A stretch of DNA of 64,000 bases from UBA1479 sp040221095 (GTDB taxonomy: Bacteria; Pseudomonadota; Alphaproteobacteria; Rhodospirillales; Casp-alpha2), in the NCBI GenBank assembly GCA_040221095.1, contig JAVJVP010000018.1, forward strand, positions 372,001 through 436,000, read 5' to 3'. This document shows positions 26,866-35,675 of this stretch, piece by piece. Positions within the stretch are counted from its first letter, which is position 1. The number at the start of each line of letters is the position of its first letter. Under the pieces are notes generated by a model. That model ran no database searches. It was not told the origin of the DNA and was given only the letters and a program-made list of their open reading frames with translations. The position numbers were made by a program, and so were the translations under genes.

Positions 26866-28185
26866 ATGCCCCTTCAGACAACCCTCAAGAACGCCCTGCC
26901 GAAAAGCCTGCTCGGGCGCGCCCTGCTGATCATCGTCACGCCGCTGATCCTGTTGCAGGTGGTGTCGGGGCTGATCTTCTATGAAACCCATTGGGACAAG
27001 GTGTCCTACCGACTGGCGCGCAGCGTCGCGGGCGACGTGGCGGCCATCGTGCAACTGGTCACCGACGACCCCAGCGAGGAAGGCCGTGAGCGCGCCGCCG
27101 CCCTGGCGGGCCGCAACATGGACATGATCGTCACTTTCCTGCCGGGTGCGATTCTGTCCAACAAGTCGATGCCACCCGCCAACGATCTGGAAGACGTGCT
27201 CGACCGCTCCATGCAGAGCTTCATCGTCAAGCCCTACCGCCTGGATTCGGAAAGTTCCGACCGTAACGTCATCATCGACGTGCAACTGGCCGACGGGGTG
27301 CTGCGCATCACCACCACGCGCAAGCGGCTGTTCTCCACCACGGTCTATGTCTTCGTCATCTGGATGATCGGCACGTCGCTGATTCTGTTCGGTGTCGCGA
27401 CCATCTTCATGCGCAATCAGGTGAAACCGATCCGCCGTCTGGCCCGCGCCGCCGACAATTTCGGCAAGGGCCGCGACGTATCGAACTTCAAGCCCGAAGG
27501 GGCGACCGAGGTGCGCCAGGCGGCCCAGGCCTTCATGGCCATGCGAGAACGAATCCAGCGCCAGATCACCCAGCGCACGGACATGCTGTCCGGCGTATCC
27601 CACGATCTGCGCACGCCCTTGACGCGGATGAAGCTGCAACTGGCGATGTTGAAAAACGTGGACGGCGCCGACGACCTGTCCGCCGACGTGTCGGAAATGG
27701 AACATATGCTGGAAGGCTACCTTGCCTTCGCTCGCGGCGAGGGCACGGAAAAGCCGTCGCCGACGGACCTGGGCATGCTGCTGGAGGATGTCGTCGGCCA
27801 GATCCGCCGCCGCGGCCGGCCCATCGACCTGCACCTTGAGGATCGCCTCAACCTTCCGCTGCGTCCCAACGCCTTCAAGCGCTGCGTCACCAATCTGGTG
27901 GAAAATGCGGCGCGCTATGGCCAGCATGTGTCGGTGCGGGCAGGGCACCGCGGCGACGCCATCGAAATCACCGTGGACGACGACGGCCCCGGCATTCCCG
28001 AGGAAAAGCGCGCCGAGGTGTTCCGGCCGTTCTTCCGGCTTGACGATTCCCGCAACCCGGAGACCGGCGGGGTGGGGTTGGGGCTGACCATCGCTCGCGA
28101 TGTGGTGCGCAGCCACGGCGGCGAGATCCTGTTGTCGGAATCGCCGGCCGGCGGCCTGCGCGGCCGCATCCGTCTGCCTCTATAG
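26866..28185 (+). CDS. EnvZ-type sensor histidine kinase
   Basis: Inner-membrane kinase of 439 residues. There are two membrane helices (about 17-38 and 155-178) around a small periplasmic domain, then HAMP. The HisKA box is SGVSHDLRTPLTRMKLQ with His246. The ATPase domain follows (VTNLVENAARYG as N box, VDDDGPGIPEE as G1, GGVGLGLTIARDVVRSHGG as G2). The architecture matches EnvZ, and the gene follows its cognate regulator by 10 bases. The signal is unknown. Confidence 0.93.
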   Translation: MPLQTTLKNALPKSLLGRALLIIVTPLILLQVVSGLIFYETHWDKVSYRLARSVAGDVAAIVQLVTDDPSEEGRERAAALAGRNMDMIVTFLPGAILSNKSMPPANDLEDVLDRSMQSFIVKPYRLDSESSDRNVIIDVQLADGVLRITTTRKRLFSTTVYVFVIWMIGTSLILFGVATIFMRNQVKPIRRLARAADNFGKGRDVSNFKPEGATEVRQAAQAFMAMRERIQRQITQRTDMLSGVSHDLRTPLTRMKLQLAMLKNVDGADDLSADVSEMEHMLEGYLAFARGEGTEKPSPTDLGMLLEDVVGQIRRRGRPIDLHLEDRLNLPLRPNAFKRCVTNLVENAARYGQHVSVRAGHRGDAIEITVDDDGPGIPEEKRAEVFRPFFRLDDSRNPETGGVGLGLTIARDVVRSHGGEILLSESPAGGLRGRIRLPL

Positions 28186-28337
28186 GGGATCGAACCGGCG
28201 GCGATGGCCGGGACAGGCCCTGGTGGATTTCATGGCAATTCCGCCGATGACATCTATAATAGGAATAGATCAAGTAATGGTCCCAAAATTAAGGCACCAC
28301 GGCCCTGGGAGGGCCAATTCGGTGTCCGGGGGTGTAG

Positions 28338-28997
28338 GTGGCTGATTCCCTTCCGTCTAAAGTCCTGATCGCCGACGACCATGCCCTGTTCCGCAAGGGC
28401 CTGGGCTCGCTGTTGGAAATCATCGACCCCGACATCACGGTCGTCGAGGCGGCGAGCTATCCGGAAGCCCTGCGCACGGCCAACGAAACCGCCGATCTGG
28501 ATCTCGCCCTCGTTGATCTGGGCATGCCGGGGATGGAACGGTTTGCCGGGCTCAACGCCTTGATTCGCTCTCTGGACGGTGTCCCGGTGGTGGTCGTGTC
28601 CGCCGCCGAAACGTCCGAGGAAATGAGCTTGGCCATGGACTGCGGTGCCCATGGCTACATCCCCAAGACCCTGGACAGTTCCGTGGTGGTCAACGCCGTG
28701 CGCAAGGTGATCGCCGGGGAAATCTATCTGCCGCCGACGCTGCTCGACTGGACCCCCGGTGGAACCAAGAGCGAAGGCCCCGGCGGTTTGCACCTGACGC
28801 CGCGTCAGCGCGACGTGCTCAATCTCATGGCGGGCGGCAAGTCGAACAAGGAGATCGCCCGCATCCTGGGTCTCGCCGAGGGCACCATCAAGCTGCATGT
28901 CACGGGACTGTTGAAGGTGTTGGATGCGAACAACCGGACCCAGGCGGTGATCAAGGCGGCGTCCCTGGGATTGACGCAGGGCCTGGAACAGGACTGA
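28338..28997 (+). CDS. NarL/LuxR family response regulator
   Basis: A 219-residue regulator with an N-terminal receiver (VLIADDHALFRKGL, Asp60 in LALVDLGMPG, Lys near IPKTLDSSVVV) and a C-terminal LuxR helix-turn-helix (LTPRQRDVLNLMAGGKSNKEIARILGLAEGTIKLHVTGLLKVLDANNRTQAV). GTG start. It is 22 bases ahead of a hybrid kinase, which is its most likely partner. A TATAAT at 28255-28260 could be part of its promoter, but no good -35 is seen. Confidence 0.92.
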   Translation: MADSLPSKVLIADDHALFRKGLGSLLEIIDPDITVVEAASYPEALRTANETADLDLALVDLGMPGMERFAGLNALIRSLDGVPVVVVSAAETSEEMSLAMDCGAHGYIPKTLDSSVVVNAVRKVIAGEIYLPPTLLDWTPGGTKSEGPGGLHLTPRQRDVLNLMAGGKSNKEIARILGLAEGTIKLHVTGLLKVLDANNRTQAVIKAASLGLTQGLEQD

Positions 28998-29019
28998 CCG
29001 CGCCGACAAGGAGGGCGCC

Positions 29020-31674
29020 ATGACGTCCCGCTGTCCCCGCACTGGCCTTGGCACCAGAAGCCGGGAAAACGAAAATCGTTCGTTGGCCTCCCGCCGCCGG
29101 AAAACAGCGGTGGGGGCGGCCTTTGCGCTCTCGTTCTCGGCAACGCCCGTCTGGGCGGACTTCGGCGGCGGACACTTTCAATCGGCGCCGATGATCGCGG
29201 CTGGGCTGGCCATGGTGGCGGCGGCGTTCCTCGCTGGGCGCTGGCTGGGCCGAGGGCGGCGTGAACCGGTGGCGCCACCGCCCTCCGACCCGCCAGTCAC
29301 GGCCCCGTCTCGCGGCCGGGCGATGACTGCCGCCGAACGCGACGCCGAAACGGACGCCCATTACCGCATCATTTCCGAACTGACCTCGGACGTCGTCTAT
29401 GCCTACGACGTGGCGCCGGACGGTCGCGTGACCTCGAAATGGCAGGTCGGCGGGATCGACGGCCTGGCGGGGCAGTCCGGGCAAAGCGACGCGCCGCTGG
29501 CCTGGCTGACGCAGATCCATCCCGACGACGTGCCGATCCTGGAATCCCGCGATCAGCGCCTGCGACTGGGCATACCCTCGACGGATGAATTCCGCCTGCT
29601 GTCCGCCGACGGCCGCGTGCGTTGGCTGCGCGTCTATTCCCGGCCCGAGCGGGGCACCAGCGGCGAGGTCGTGCGCGTCGTCGGCGCCGCCAAGGAGATC
29701 ACCCAGGACAAGCGCTGGGAAGAAGCCCTGGCCGATTCGGAAAGCAAGCTGCAGGCGACGTCGCGCACCGCCCGCGTCGGCTATTGGGAACATTTCCCCG
29801 ACGACAACCGCACCGTCTGTTCGCCCGTCCTATGGCGAATCTGGGGCCTGCGTCCGGGCCGCGCGGGACCCACGGGCAAGGTGTTCCTGGACATGATCCA
29901 TCCCGACGACCGGACGCGCATCGCCGACGCCTATGACGATCCCGTGCCGAACTGCCGTCACGAATACCGGGTTCTCCGCCCCGACGGCACGATCCGTTAC
30001 GTCTATGAGGACCTGAGCGCCGATTTCGACGAACACGGGCGCGCGCGGCGGCTGTTCGGAGTGACCCAGGACATTACCGAGCGCAAGCGCGCCGAACAGG
30101 CGCTGCGCGATTCCGAACTGCGCTATCACGCCATCGTCGAGGACCAGACGGAGTTGATCCGCCGCTGCACGCCCGACGGAGTCCGGACCTTCGTCAACGA
30201 GGCCTATTGCCAGTATTACGGCGTGCCCCGCGACCAGTTGATCGGCCGGCCCGTCGGCTCGGAATTGAGCGACAGCGACGCCGTCCTGCGCCAAACCATC
30301 ATCCGCCGCATTGGTCCGAACAATCCGATCGAAGAGAACCTTCACCGGGTCGTCGGGCGTGACGGCAAGGTCAGCTGGCAGCAATGGACCGAACGCGCGG
30401 TGTTCGACGACGACGGGCGCATGGTGGAAATCCAGGGCGTCGGCCGCGACATCACGGCGACGAAAAAAGCCGAGGAAATGCTGGCCGAGGCCAAGGACGC
30501 GGCCGAACTGGCAAGCGCCGCCAAATCCCGCTTTCTGGCCGCCGCCAGCCATGACCTGCGCCAGCCCCTGCAGGCGCTGGCCATGTTCGTCAACGTGCTG
30601 TCGGAACGTGATCTGGATGACAAGGCGAAACAGCTCATCAACCGCATCAGCGACTGCTCGGACGCGTTGGAACGCCTGCTCGGCTCGCTGCTCGACATCT
30701 CGAAACTGGACGCCGGCCTGTTCGTGCCGCAGCGGCGCGATTTCAACCTGGGCGCCGTGCTCGAACGCCTGTGTTCGGAAATCCGCCCCCTGGCCGAGGA
30801 AAAGGGTTTGCGGCTCAACATGGTGCCCTGCGCGCTTCTGGTCGACAGCGATCCCGGTCTGCTCGACCGCCTGTTGCGCAACCTTCTGACCAATGCCGTG
30901 CGCCATACGGAAACCGGCAAGATTCTGGTCGGCTGCCGGCGCGCCGGGGCCGGCGTGCGGGTTGAAATCTGGGATACAGGCGTCGGCATCCCCGAGGATC
31001 AACTGGAAATGATTTTCGAGGAGTTCCATCAGGTCGGCAATCCGGCGCGCGACCGGCGCGAGGGGCTGGGCCTGGGGCTCGCCATCGTGCAGCGCCTGTC
31101 CAACCTGCTGGATCATCCGGTGGACGTGCGGTCATGGGTCGGCCGGGGGTCGCGGTTTTCCGTCAGCCTGCCCTTGGCGGGCGACCATGCGCCGGCGGAA
31201 ATGGCCCTGCCGGCGGACGAGCATGCCGACGTGACCGGGGCCGTGGTGGTCGGTATCGATGACGAGGCCGATATCCGCGAGGCCCTGGGCCTGCTGCTGA
31301 TCGGCTGGGGCTATGACGCCGTGGTCGCGGGCTCGGCGGTCGAGGCGATCGCCAAGCTGGAACAGGAACGCAAGAAGCCGGAACTGGTCGTCGCCGATTA
31401 CCGGCTCAAGCTCGGCCATACGGGGGCCGATGCGATCCTGGCCATCCGCCACGTCTGGGGCGGCGACGTGCCGGGTTTCCTTCTGACCGGCGACACGGGA
31501 CCGGACCGCCTGCGCGAGGCGGCGGCGAGCGGATTCGAGGTCATGCACAAGCCGATCCAGCCGGAGAAACTGCGCCTGATGGTCGCGGAATCGATCACCC
31601 ACGCCCGCCGGGTGGCGAAGGTCGAGGCGCGCGCCCGCGCGCGGGAAAAGGACGAACTGGAACGCCGGGCCTGA
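29020..31674 (+). CDS. Hybrid sensor histidine kinase with PAS domains and C-terminal receiver
   Basis: An 884-residue kinase. A hydrophobic N-terminus (signal-like stretch and membrane helix, about 28-75) is followed by three PAS domains (about 105-230, 235-355 and 360-485), a HisKA box AAASHDLRQPLQALAMF with His511, the ATPase domain (NLLTNAVRHTETG, WDTGVGIPEDQ, GLGLGLAIVQRLS) and a receiver with Asp793 in VVADYRLK. The HDLRQPLQAL form is typical of kinases paired with NarL regulators. The upstream NarL-type gene is the likely partner. Confidence 0.92.
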   Translation: MTSRCPRTGLGTRSRENENRSLASRRRKTAVGAAFALSFSATPVWADFGGGHFQSAPMIAAGLAMVAAAFLAGRWLGRGRREPVAPPPSDPPVTAPSRGRAMTAAERDAETDAHYRIISELTSDVVYAYDVAPDGRVTSKWQVGGIDGLAGQSGQSDAPLAWLTQIHPDDVPILESRDQRLRLGIPSTDEFRLLSADGRVRWLRVYSRPERGTSGEVVRVVGAAKEITQDKRWEEALADSESKLQATSRTARVGYWEHFPDDNRTVCSPVLWRIWGLRPGRAGPTGKVFLDMIHPDDRTRIADAYDDPVPNCRHEYRVLRPDGTIRYVYEDLSADFDEHGRARRLFGVTQDITERKRAEQALRDSELRYHAIVEDQTELIRRCTPDGVRTFVNEAYCQYYGVPRDQLIGRPVGSELSDSDAVLRQTIIRRIGPNNPIEENLHRVVGRDGKVSWQQWTERAVFDDDGRMVEIQGVGRDITATKKAEEMLAEAKDAAELASAAKSRFLAAASHDLRQPLQALAMFVNVLSERDLDDKAKQLINRISDCSDALERLLGSLLDISKLDAGLFVPQRRDFNLGAVLERLCSEIRPLAEEKGLRLNMVPCALLVDSDPGLLDRLLRNLLTNAVRHTETGKILVGCRRAGAGVRVEIWDTGVGIPEDQLEMIFEEFHQVGNPARDRREGLGLGLAIVQRLSNLLDHPVDVRSWVGRGSRFSVSLPLAGDHAPAEMALPADEHADVTGAVVVGIDDEADIREALGLLLIGWGYDAVVAGSAVEAIAKLEQERKKPELVVADYRLKLGHTGADAILAIRHVWGGDVPGFLLTGDTGPDRLREAAASGFEVMHKPIQPEKLRLMVAESITHARRVAKVEARARAREKDELERRA

Positions 31675-31690
31675 GACACGGCGGCAGGCG

Positions 31691-32044
31691 TCAGAACAGC
31701 CGCCCGCCGTTGGGCACGGTCAGGTCCGGGTGGACCAGCACGACCTCGCCGTCTTCGTCGGGAAATCCCAGGACCAGCACCTCCGACATGAACTTGCCGA
31801 TCTGCTTTGTCGGAAAATTGACCACGCCCGCGACCTGGCGTCCGATCAGGGCGTCCGGCGTGTAGTGGCGGGTGATCTGGGCCGAGGTCTTGCGCTCGCC
31901 GATGTCCGGGCCGAAATCGACCCACAGCTTGATGGCGGGGCGGCGGGCCTCGGGAAAGGGTTCGGCGCGGACGATTGTCCCGACGCGCACATCCACGGCC
32001 AGGAAATCGTCAAAAGCGATCTGCGGGGTCGGGGCGTCGGACAT
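31691..32044 (-). CDS. csaA: CsaA family tRNA-binding/chaperone protein
   Basis: Small 117-residue protein with the OB-fold tRNA-binding domain: DFLAVDVRVGTIVRAEPFPEARRPAIKLWVDFG, and SAQITRHYTPDALIGRQVAGVVNFPTKQIGKFMSEVLVLGF. This is the usual CsaA sequence. In Bacillus CsaA has chaperone activity and binds preproteins; in proteobacteria its role is less clear. AAGGAGAGG lies before the ATG. It is transcribed alone, with a terminator for the phasin gene upstream. Confidence 0.92.
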   Translation of the reverse strand: MSDAPTPQIAFDDFLAVDVRVGTIVRAEPFPEARRPAIKLWVDFGPDIGERKTSAQITRHYTPDALIGRQVAGVVNFPTKQIGKFMSEVLVLGFPDEDGEVVLVHPDLTVPNGGRLF

Positions 32045-32094
32045 GGAACCTCTCCTTTGGCCCGAAAATTTATCGGTCCCTCCCGTCCGCGCAA

Positions 32095-32128
32095 CAAAAA
32101 AGGCCGCCCCGAGGGACGGCCTTTTTCA
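32095..32128 (-). terminator. Terminator after the phasin gene
   Basis: GC-rich stem (GGCCG-T-CCC read on the minus strand, with one G-T pair) followed by a run of T on that strand. It lies 18 bases past the phasin stop. The plus-strand T run is also present, so it may work both ways. Confidence 0.75.
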
Positions 32129-32145
32129 AAAGACGGTAAAGCCTG

Positions 32146-32643
32146 TTACTTGGCTTTGGCCATCTGGCCCTTCATTTCGTCGAAGGCTTCGGCGATGCGG
32201 GTGTTGATCACCTTGACGGCGGCGTCGTTGGCTTTGGTGACGACGTCCGTGACCTTCTTCGAGTTGGCCAGGGAGGCTTCGAAAGCGGCCTTGCACAGGT
32301 CCAGTTCCTTGGTCACCAGGTCCTGCGGCGAGGAAACCTTGCCCAGGGATTCGGCGGCCGTGGTGGCCTGATCGAACGCGGCCTTGAACAGTTCGGCCTG
32401 CTTCTGGGCAGCGGCCTGGACGCCTTCGAGGGCGGCCTGGCTGGCCTTGTTCAGGGCTTCCATGTTCTTGCGCTGGATGTCCATCACGGCGTTGACGTCG
32501 ATGGTTTCCATGGAGCCGCCCTTCATCGCCTTCATGACCTGGTCGGACATCTTGGCGGGGTCGAAGTCGGCGTAGATCTTGGTGAAGTCGGCCGCCCAGG
32601 CGGGAAAGCCATTTTTGTCGAGCTTGAACATATCGGCGTACAT
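32146..32643 (-). CDS. Phasin family protein
   Basis: Amphipathic helical protein of 165 residues, probably bound to the surface of polyhydroxyalkanoate granules. It has the family start (MFKLDKNGFPAW), the region NAVMDIQRKNMEALNKASQAALEGVQAAAQKQAELFKAAFDQAT, and an Ala/Lys-rich end. GGAGG before the ATG at 32643 supports that start over an upstream GTG. Two PhaR-type palindromes lie just upstream. The polymerase and beta-ketothiolase genes are not in the window. Confidence 0.9.
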   Translation of the reverse strand: MYADMFKLDKNGFPAWAADFTKIYADFDPAKMSDQVMKAMKGGSMETIDVNAVMDIQRKNMEALNKASQAALEGVQAAAQKQAELFKAAFDQATTAAESLGKVSSPQDLVTKELDLCKAAFEASLANSKKVTDVVTKANDAAVKVINTRIAEAFDEMKGQMAKAK

Positions 32644-32703
32644 TTTGGTCGGTCCTCCATTGGAGCGCGAAAGGGAATAAGCATCGTGCACATGCAGCAA
32701 TTA

Positions 32704-32718
32704 TGTTGCACTGCAACA
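32704..32718. promoter_or_regulatory. PhaR-type operator, proximal copy
   Basis: Perfect palindrome TGTTGCA-C-TGCAACA, 61 bases before the phasin start. TTGCA-N-TGCAA matches PhaR-type sites in front of phasin genes in alphaproteobacteria. PhaR leaves the DNA when polymer granules appear, so phasin would be made only when polyester accumulates. Confidence 0.7.
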
Positions 32719-32762
32719 GTAGGGCTTATATGCGGCCGATCGGGGATGTGAGTCAAGACTTA

Positions 32763-32777
32763 TATTGCAGTGCAATA
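32763..32777. promoter_or_regulatory. PhaR-type operator, distal copy
   Basis: Second perfect palindrome, TATTGCA-G-TGCAATA, with its centre 59 bases from the first. It lies 14 bases past the stop codon of the TetR-like gene. The shared core TTGCA-N-TGCAA and close spacing support a real two-site operator. Confidence 0.65.
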
Positions 32778-32790
32778 AAAAAGAAGAGGC

Positions 32791-33459
32791 CTAGGCGGAC
32801 CCGGCCTCGGCGGCGTCCTTGGGTTGCTTCCGCCTGGGACGGAGCCGGTTGAGAACCCGCACCGCCGCCTCGGCCCGGCGTAGGCCCTTGTCCAGGGCCG
32901 CCATGGTCTTCGCCTGGTCGACCCCGTCGTCGCCCAGCCACACCCGGAAGGCATCGGCATAGACCAGGGCCAGGCCCTTGGCGTGCAGCAGCCCGCAGGG
33001 ACCGGAGGCGTCGATACCGGCGGCGGCCAGCACCCGGGCCATGGTCCGCGCCATGCGCGGCAGGAAGCGGACGGCCGCCGGGTCGCAAAGCGAATCCTTG
33101 GCGATTTCGGCCATGGCGGCGCGGTGGGGGGCCAGGGCGTCGAGACGTTCCATCAGCAGGTCGAACAGGCGGTCGCGGGTGTCGATGCCGGCGTCGCCCG
33201 ACGCCGCATGGGTGTCGGCGGCGGCCAGCATGCGGGCGTCGATGCGGTCCTGGAAGGCGTTGACGAGGGCGTATTTGGTGGGGAAGGGGATCAGCACGTC
33301 GGCCAGCGGCACCCCGGCGTCGGCGGCGACATCGGCCAGGGACAGGCGTCGCCAGCCGTCGCGCGCGATCCGGGCCATGGCGGCGTCGATCACGGCGCCG
33401 GACATGTCCTCGGGGGTGGCGGTCTTGGGGCGGCGTTTACCTGTGGGCCGTTTCGCCAT
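32791..33459 (-). CDS. TetR/COQ9-like family regulator
   Basis: A 222-residue protein with an N-terminal TetR helix-turn-helix (VIDAAMARIARDGWRRLSLADVAADAGVPLADVLIPFPTKYALVNAF). The C-terminal part, with AKGLALVYADAFRVWLGDDGVDQAKTMAALDKGLRRAEAAV, resembles the COQ9/rpsU-divergent group rather than a usual ligand-binding domain. Regulator or lipid-binding protein is not settled. It lies upstream of the phasin gene on the same strand and downstream of proC. Confidence 0.75.
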   Translation of the reverse strand: MAKRPTGKRRPKTATPEDMSGAVIDAAMARIARDGWRRLSLADVAADAGVPLADVLIPFPTKYALVNAFQDRIDARMLAAADTHAASGDAGIDTRDRLFDLLMERLDALAPHRAAMAEIAKDSLCDPAAVRFLPRMARTMARVLAAAGIDASGPCGLLHAKGLALVYADAFRVWLGDDGVDQAKTMAALDKGLRRAEAAVRVLNRLRPRRKQPKDAAEAGSA

Positions 33460-33546
33460 GATGGGGACCTTCCGTATTTCCGTTCCCTGTAATGTAGGGC
33501 GGATCGGCCGGATTTCCAGTCGGCGCAGGTCAGAAGGGGACGCGCG

Positions 33547-34398
33547 TCAGTCCGCCAGTTCGCGGGATCGTCTGGCGGCGGCGGCGACGCAGTCGGTCAC
33601 CAGATCCCCCAGCGGGCCATTGGCCGGGTCGTCCTTGTTGGGATCGCCGCCCATCAGGACCGTCAGCCCGGCCGCCGTGGTGCCGCCGGGGCTGGTCACG
33701 TTGCGGCGCAGGGTTTCGGGCGTGTCCGTAGCCGCGCGGTGCAGTAGCTCGCCGGCTCCCTCGACCGTCGCCCGGGCCAGGGAATCCGCCAGGTCGTCGG
33801 GCAGGCCCGCCGCGCGGCCGGCCCGGGCCAGGCATTCGACCAGATGGAAGACATAGGCCGGGCCGCTGCCGGACAGGCCGGTGACGGCATGCAGCAGGTC
33901 CTCGTCCGTGACCCAATGGACCTGGCCGACGGCGGCCAGAAGGTCGTGGCACAGCTTCTGTTGACCGTCGGTGACGCGGTCGTTGACGCAGGCCACGCTG
34001 ACCCCCCGGCCGACGGCGGCGGGGGTGTTGGGCATGGCGCGGACGATCGCCGCCGTCTCGCCAAGAAGGTTCTGGAAAAAGGCGATGGGCGTGCCGGCGG
34101 CGATGGACAGGAACACGGTCGCCGGCCCGGCGAACGGGCGGTAGGTGGGGACGACATCGGCCATGACCTGCGGCTTGACGGCGAACATCACCAGTTCGGG
34201 GGAGAAATCGGCGGGAAGATCGCCCGCCGCGGTGACGGCGGTAACGCCGTGATCGCGGGCCAGGGCGGAGGCGACGTCGGGATTGGGCTCGACGACGAAG
34301 ATATCCGCCGCCGGGATGCCGCGGTCGATCCAGCCGGCCATCAGGGCGCCGCCCATCTTACCGCCGCCGACAAGCAACAGAGGACGGGCAGCCGTCAT
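33547..34398 (-). CDS. proC: Pyrroline-5-carboxylate reductase
   Basis: Last step of proline synthesis, complementing proB and proA at 1.5-4 kb. The 283-residue protein starts with the NADP-binding Rossmann motif LLLVGGGKMGGALMAGW, then VMFAVKPQVMADV, RAMPNTPAAVGRGVS, and the signature in the dimer domain VTGLSGSGPAYVFHLVECLARAG and SPGGTTAAGL. AGGAACC lies before the ATG at 34398. The ybjN-type gene ends 34 bases upstream, so the two are probably in one operon. Confidence 0.95.
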   Translation of the reverse strand: MTAARPLLLVGGGKMGGALMAGWIDRGIPAADIFVVEPNPDVASALARDHGVTAVTAAGDLPADFSPELVMFAVKPQVMADVVPTYRPFAGPATVFLSIAAGTPIAFFQNLLGETAAIVRAMPNTPAAVGRGVSVACVNDRVTDGQQKLCHDLLAAVGQVHWVTDEDLLHAVTGLSGSGPAYVFHLVECLARAGRAAGLPDDLADSLARATVEGAGELLHRAATDTPETLRRNVTSPGGTTAAGLTVLMGGDPNKDDPANGPLGDLVTDCVAAAARRSRELAD

Positions 34399-34432
34399 GG
34401 CAGGGTTCCTTCGATCCTGGGTGACGCCGGGA

Positions 34433-34936
34433 TCAGGCTTCGCCGACCGTGTCCACCATGGCGGCGGCCACAGCGTCGTCGGCGGTGCGGCCACCCCAGA
34501 TCACGTATTGAAAAGCGGGGTAAAAACGTTCGCATTCGTATATCGCCGTTTCGACGATGTCTTCCATCTGGCTCATGGTCGGGCCGTTGGTCGCGCGCAT
34601 TGGCAGGACGTGGCGGAACATGGGCAGGCCTTCGTCGTCCCACATGCCGAAGTGGCCGAGCCAGAGCTTTTCATTGACCCGGGCCAGCAACTCGTAGACC
34701 GGCGTGCGCCGCTCCTGGGGCACGCGCATGTCGAAGGCGCAGGTGAAGTGCATGGCCTCGATCTCGTCGTTCCAGGCGAAATAGAGGCTGTAGTCGCACC
34801 AGGTCCCCGGCACTTGCACGGCGAGTTCCTGGTCGCTTCGGCGGTCGAAGGTCCAGTCGTTTCCTTCCACGATCTGTTCGATCAGGTCCAAAGGATTGTG
34901 TTTATGGCTATCTACGGCGAATTCGAGTGCAGGCAT
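34433..34936 (-). CDS. YbjN domain-containing protein
   Basis: A 167-residue soluble protein of the YbjN (DUF1790) family, which has a type III secretion chaperone-like fold. WTFDRRSDQELAVQVPGTWCDYSLYFAWNDEIEAMHFTCAFDM and LWLGHFGMWDDEGLPMFRHVLPMRATNGPTMSQMEDIVETAIYECERFYPAFQYVIWGG are family hallmarks. AAGGAG before the ATG at 34936 decides the start. It precedes proC and follows ubiK, a block often kept in alphaproteobacteria. The function is not established. Confidence 0.88.
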   Translation of the reverse strand: MPALEFAVDSHKHNPLDLIEQIVEGNDWTFDRRSDQELAVQVPGTWCDYSLYFAWNDEIEAMHFTCAFDMRVPQERRTPVYELLARVNEKLWLGHFGMWDDEGLPMFRHVLPMRATNGPTMSQMEDIVETAIYECERFYPAFQYVIWGGRTADDAVAAAMVDTVGEA

Positions 34937-35223
34937 GGCCGCTGCTCCTTCGTGGCTGGACCGGCGGCGCCCGGGCGGGCGCCTCCAGGCTTGTCGCCAA
35001 GAGGACACCCCACAACATCTCGGAGCTTACCGAAATATGGTATCTGTGGCCCCCTTGGATACAAGAGGTAGCCTGCCTTAAGGGCGGAAGCCGTGCAAGG
35101 GTGGATTGGGGCGGTTCTGTGAATATTTGTGGAAGAATCGGGAATCAGAACGGCTTAGGCGCAAACGCGCGCAAAAGCGGATGGCCGCAAGGCCCTGAAA
35201 CGACTCCATATATGGGTAGTGGC

Positions 35224-35559
35224 TCAGGCCTTGGATTTGCCCGCCGGGGCCTTGCGCGGGGCGGCTTTGGCGGTGGTTTTTTTCGCGGCCGCCCGCGGTT
35301 TTGTGGTCTTCTGGCCGGCCAGTTGGGCCTCCAGCTTGGCGACTCGGGCTTCCAGTTTTTCCTGGGCCGCGCGGGCATTCTTGGCGACCTCGGCCATGGC
35401 GTCGAATTCGTCGCGGGGGACAAGGTTGCCGTCGGCCAGGAACCGCTCGATCTGCTGGCGGATCATGGCTTCCATTTCGTCCTTGATGCCGGCAAGCGTC
35501 GCCACGGCGCCGTTGGCCACCTTGGCCAGGTCGTCGAGGATTCGGTTGGACGTCTGCAT
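35224..35559 (-). CDS. ubiK: UbiK/BMFP accessory factor of ubiquinone biosynthesis
   Basis: A 111-residue protein. The first 85 residues form the BMFP coiled-coil domain (NRILDDLAKVANGAVATLAGIKDEMEAMIRQQIERFLADGNLVPRDEFDAMAEVAKNARAAQEKLEARVAKLE), which trimerises in UbiK and helps organise the Ubi complex. A basic Lys/Ala/Pro tail of about 25 residues follows. It stands alone ahead of ybjN, separated by 287 bases without an evident gene. The role in Q synthesis is known for E. coli UbiK and inferred here. Confidence 0.86.
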   Translation of the reverse strand: MQTSNRILDDLAKVANGAVATLAGIKDEMEAMIRQQIERFLADGNLVPRDEFDAMAEVAKNARAAQEKLEARVAKLEAQLAGQKTTKPRAAAKKTTAKAAPRKAPAGKSKA

Positions 35560-35675
35560 GGCGGAACTCCTTGGCTCATGTCACGTGATCTGTAGGGAAT
35601 ATATGGCCCCGTTGGGGGGCTTGCGCAAGCGCGGGCCCGGTTGCTCCCGCGTCCGGCCCGGCCTATAAGCAGGCC

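Noticed and set aside
28255..28260. TATAAT ahead of the NarL-type regulator
   Set aside because: No acceptable -35 element at 16-18 bases upstream, so no promoter call was made.
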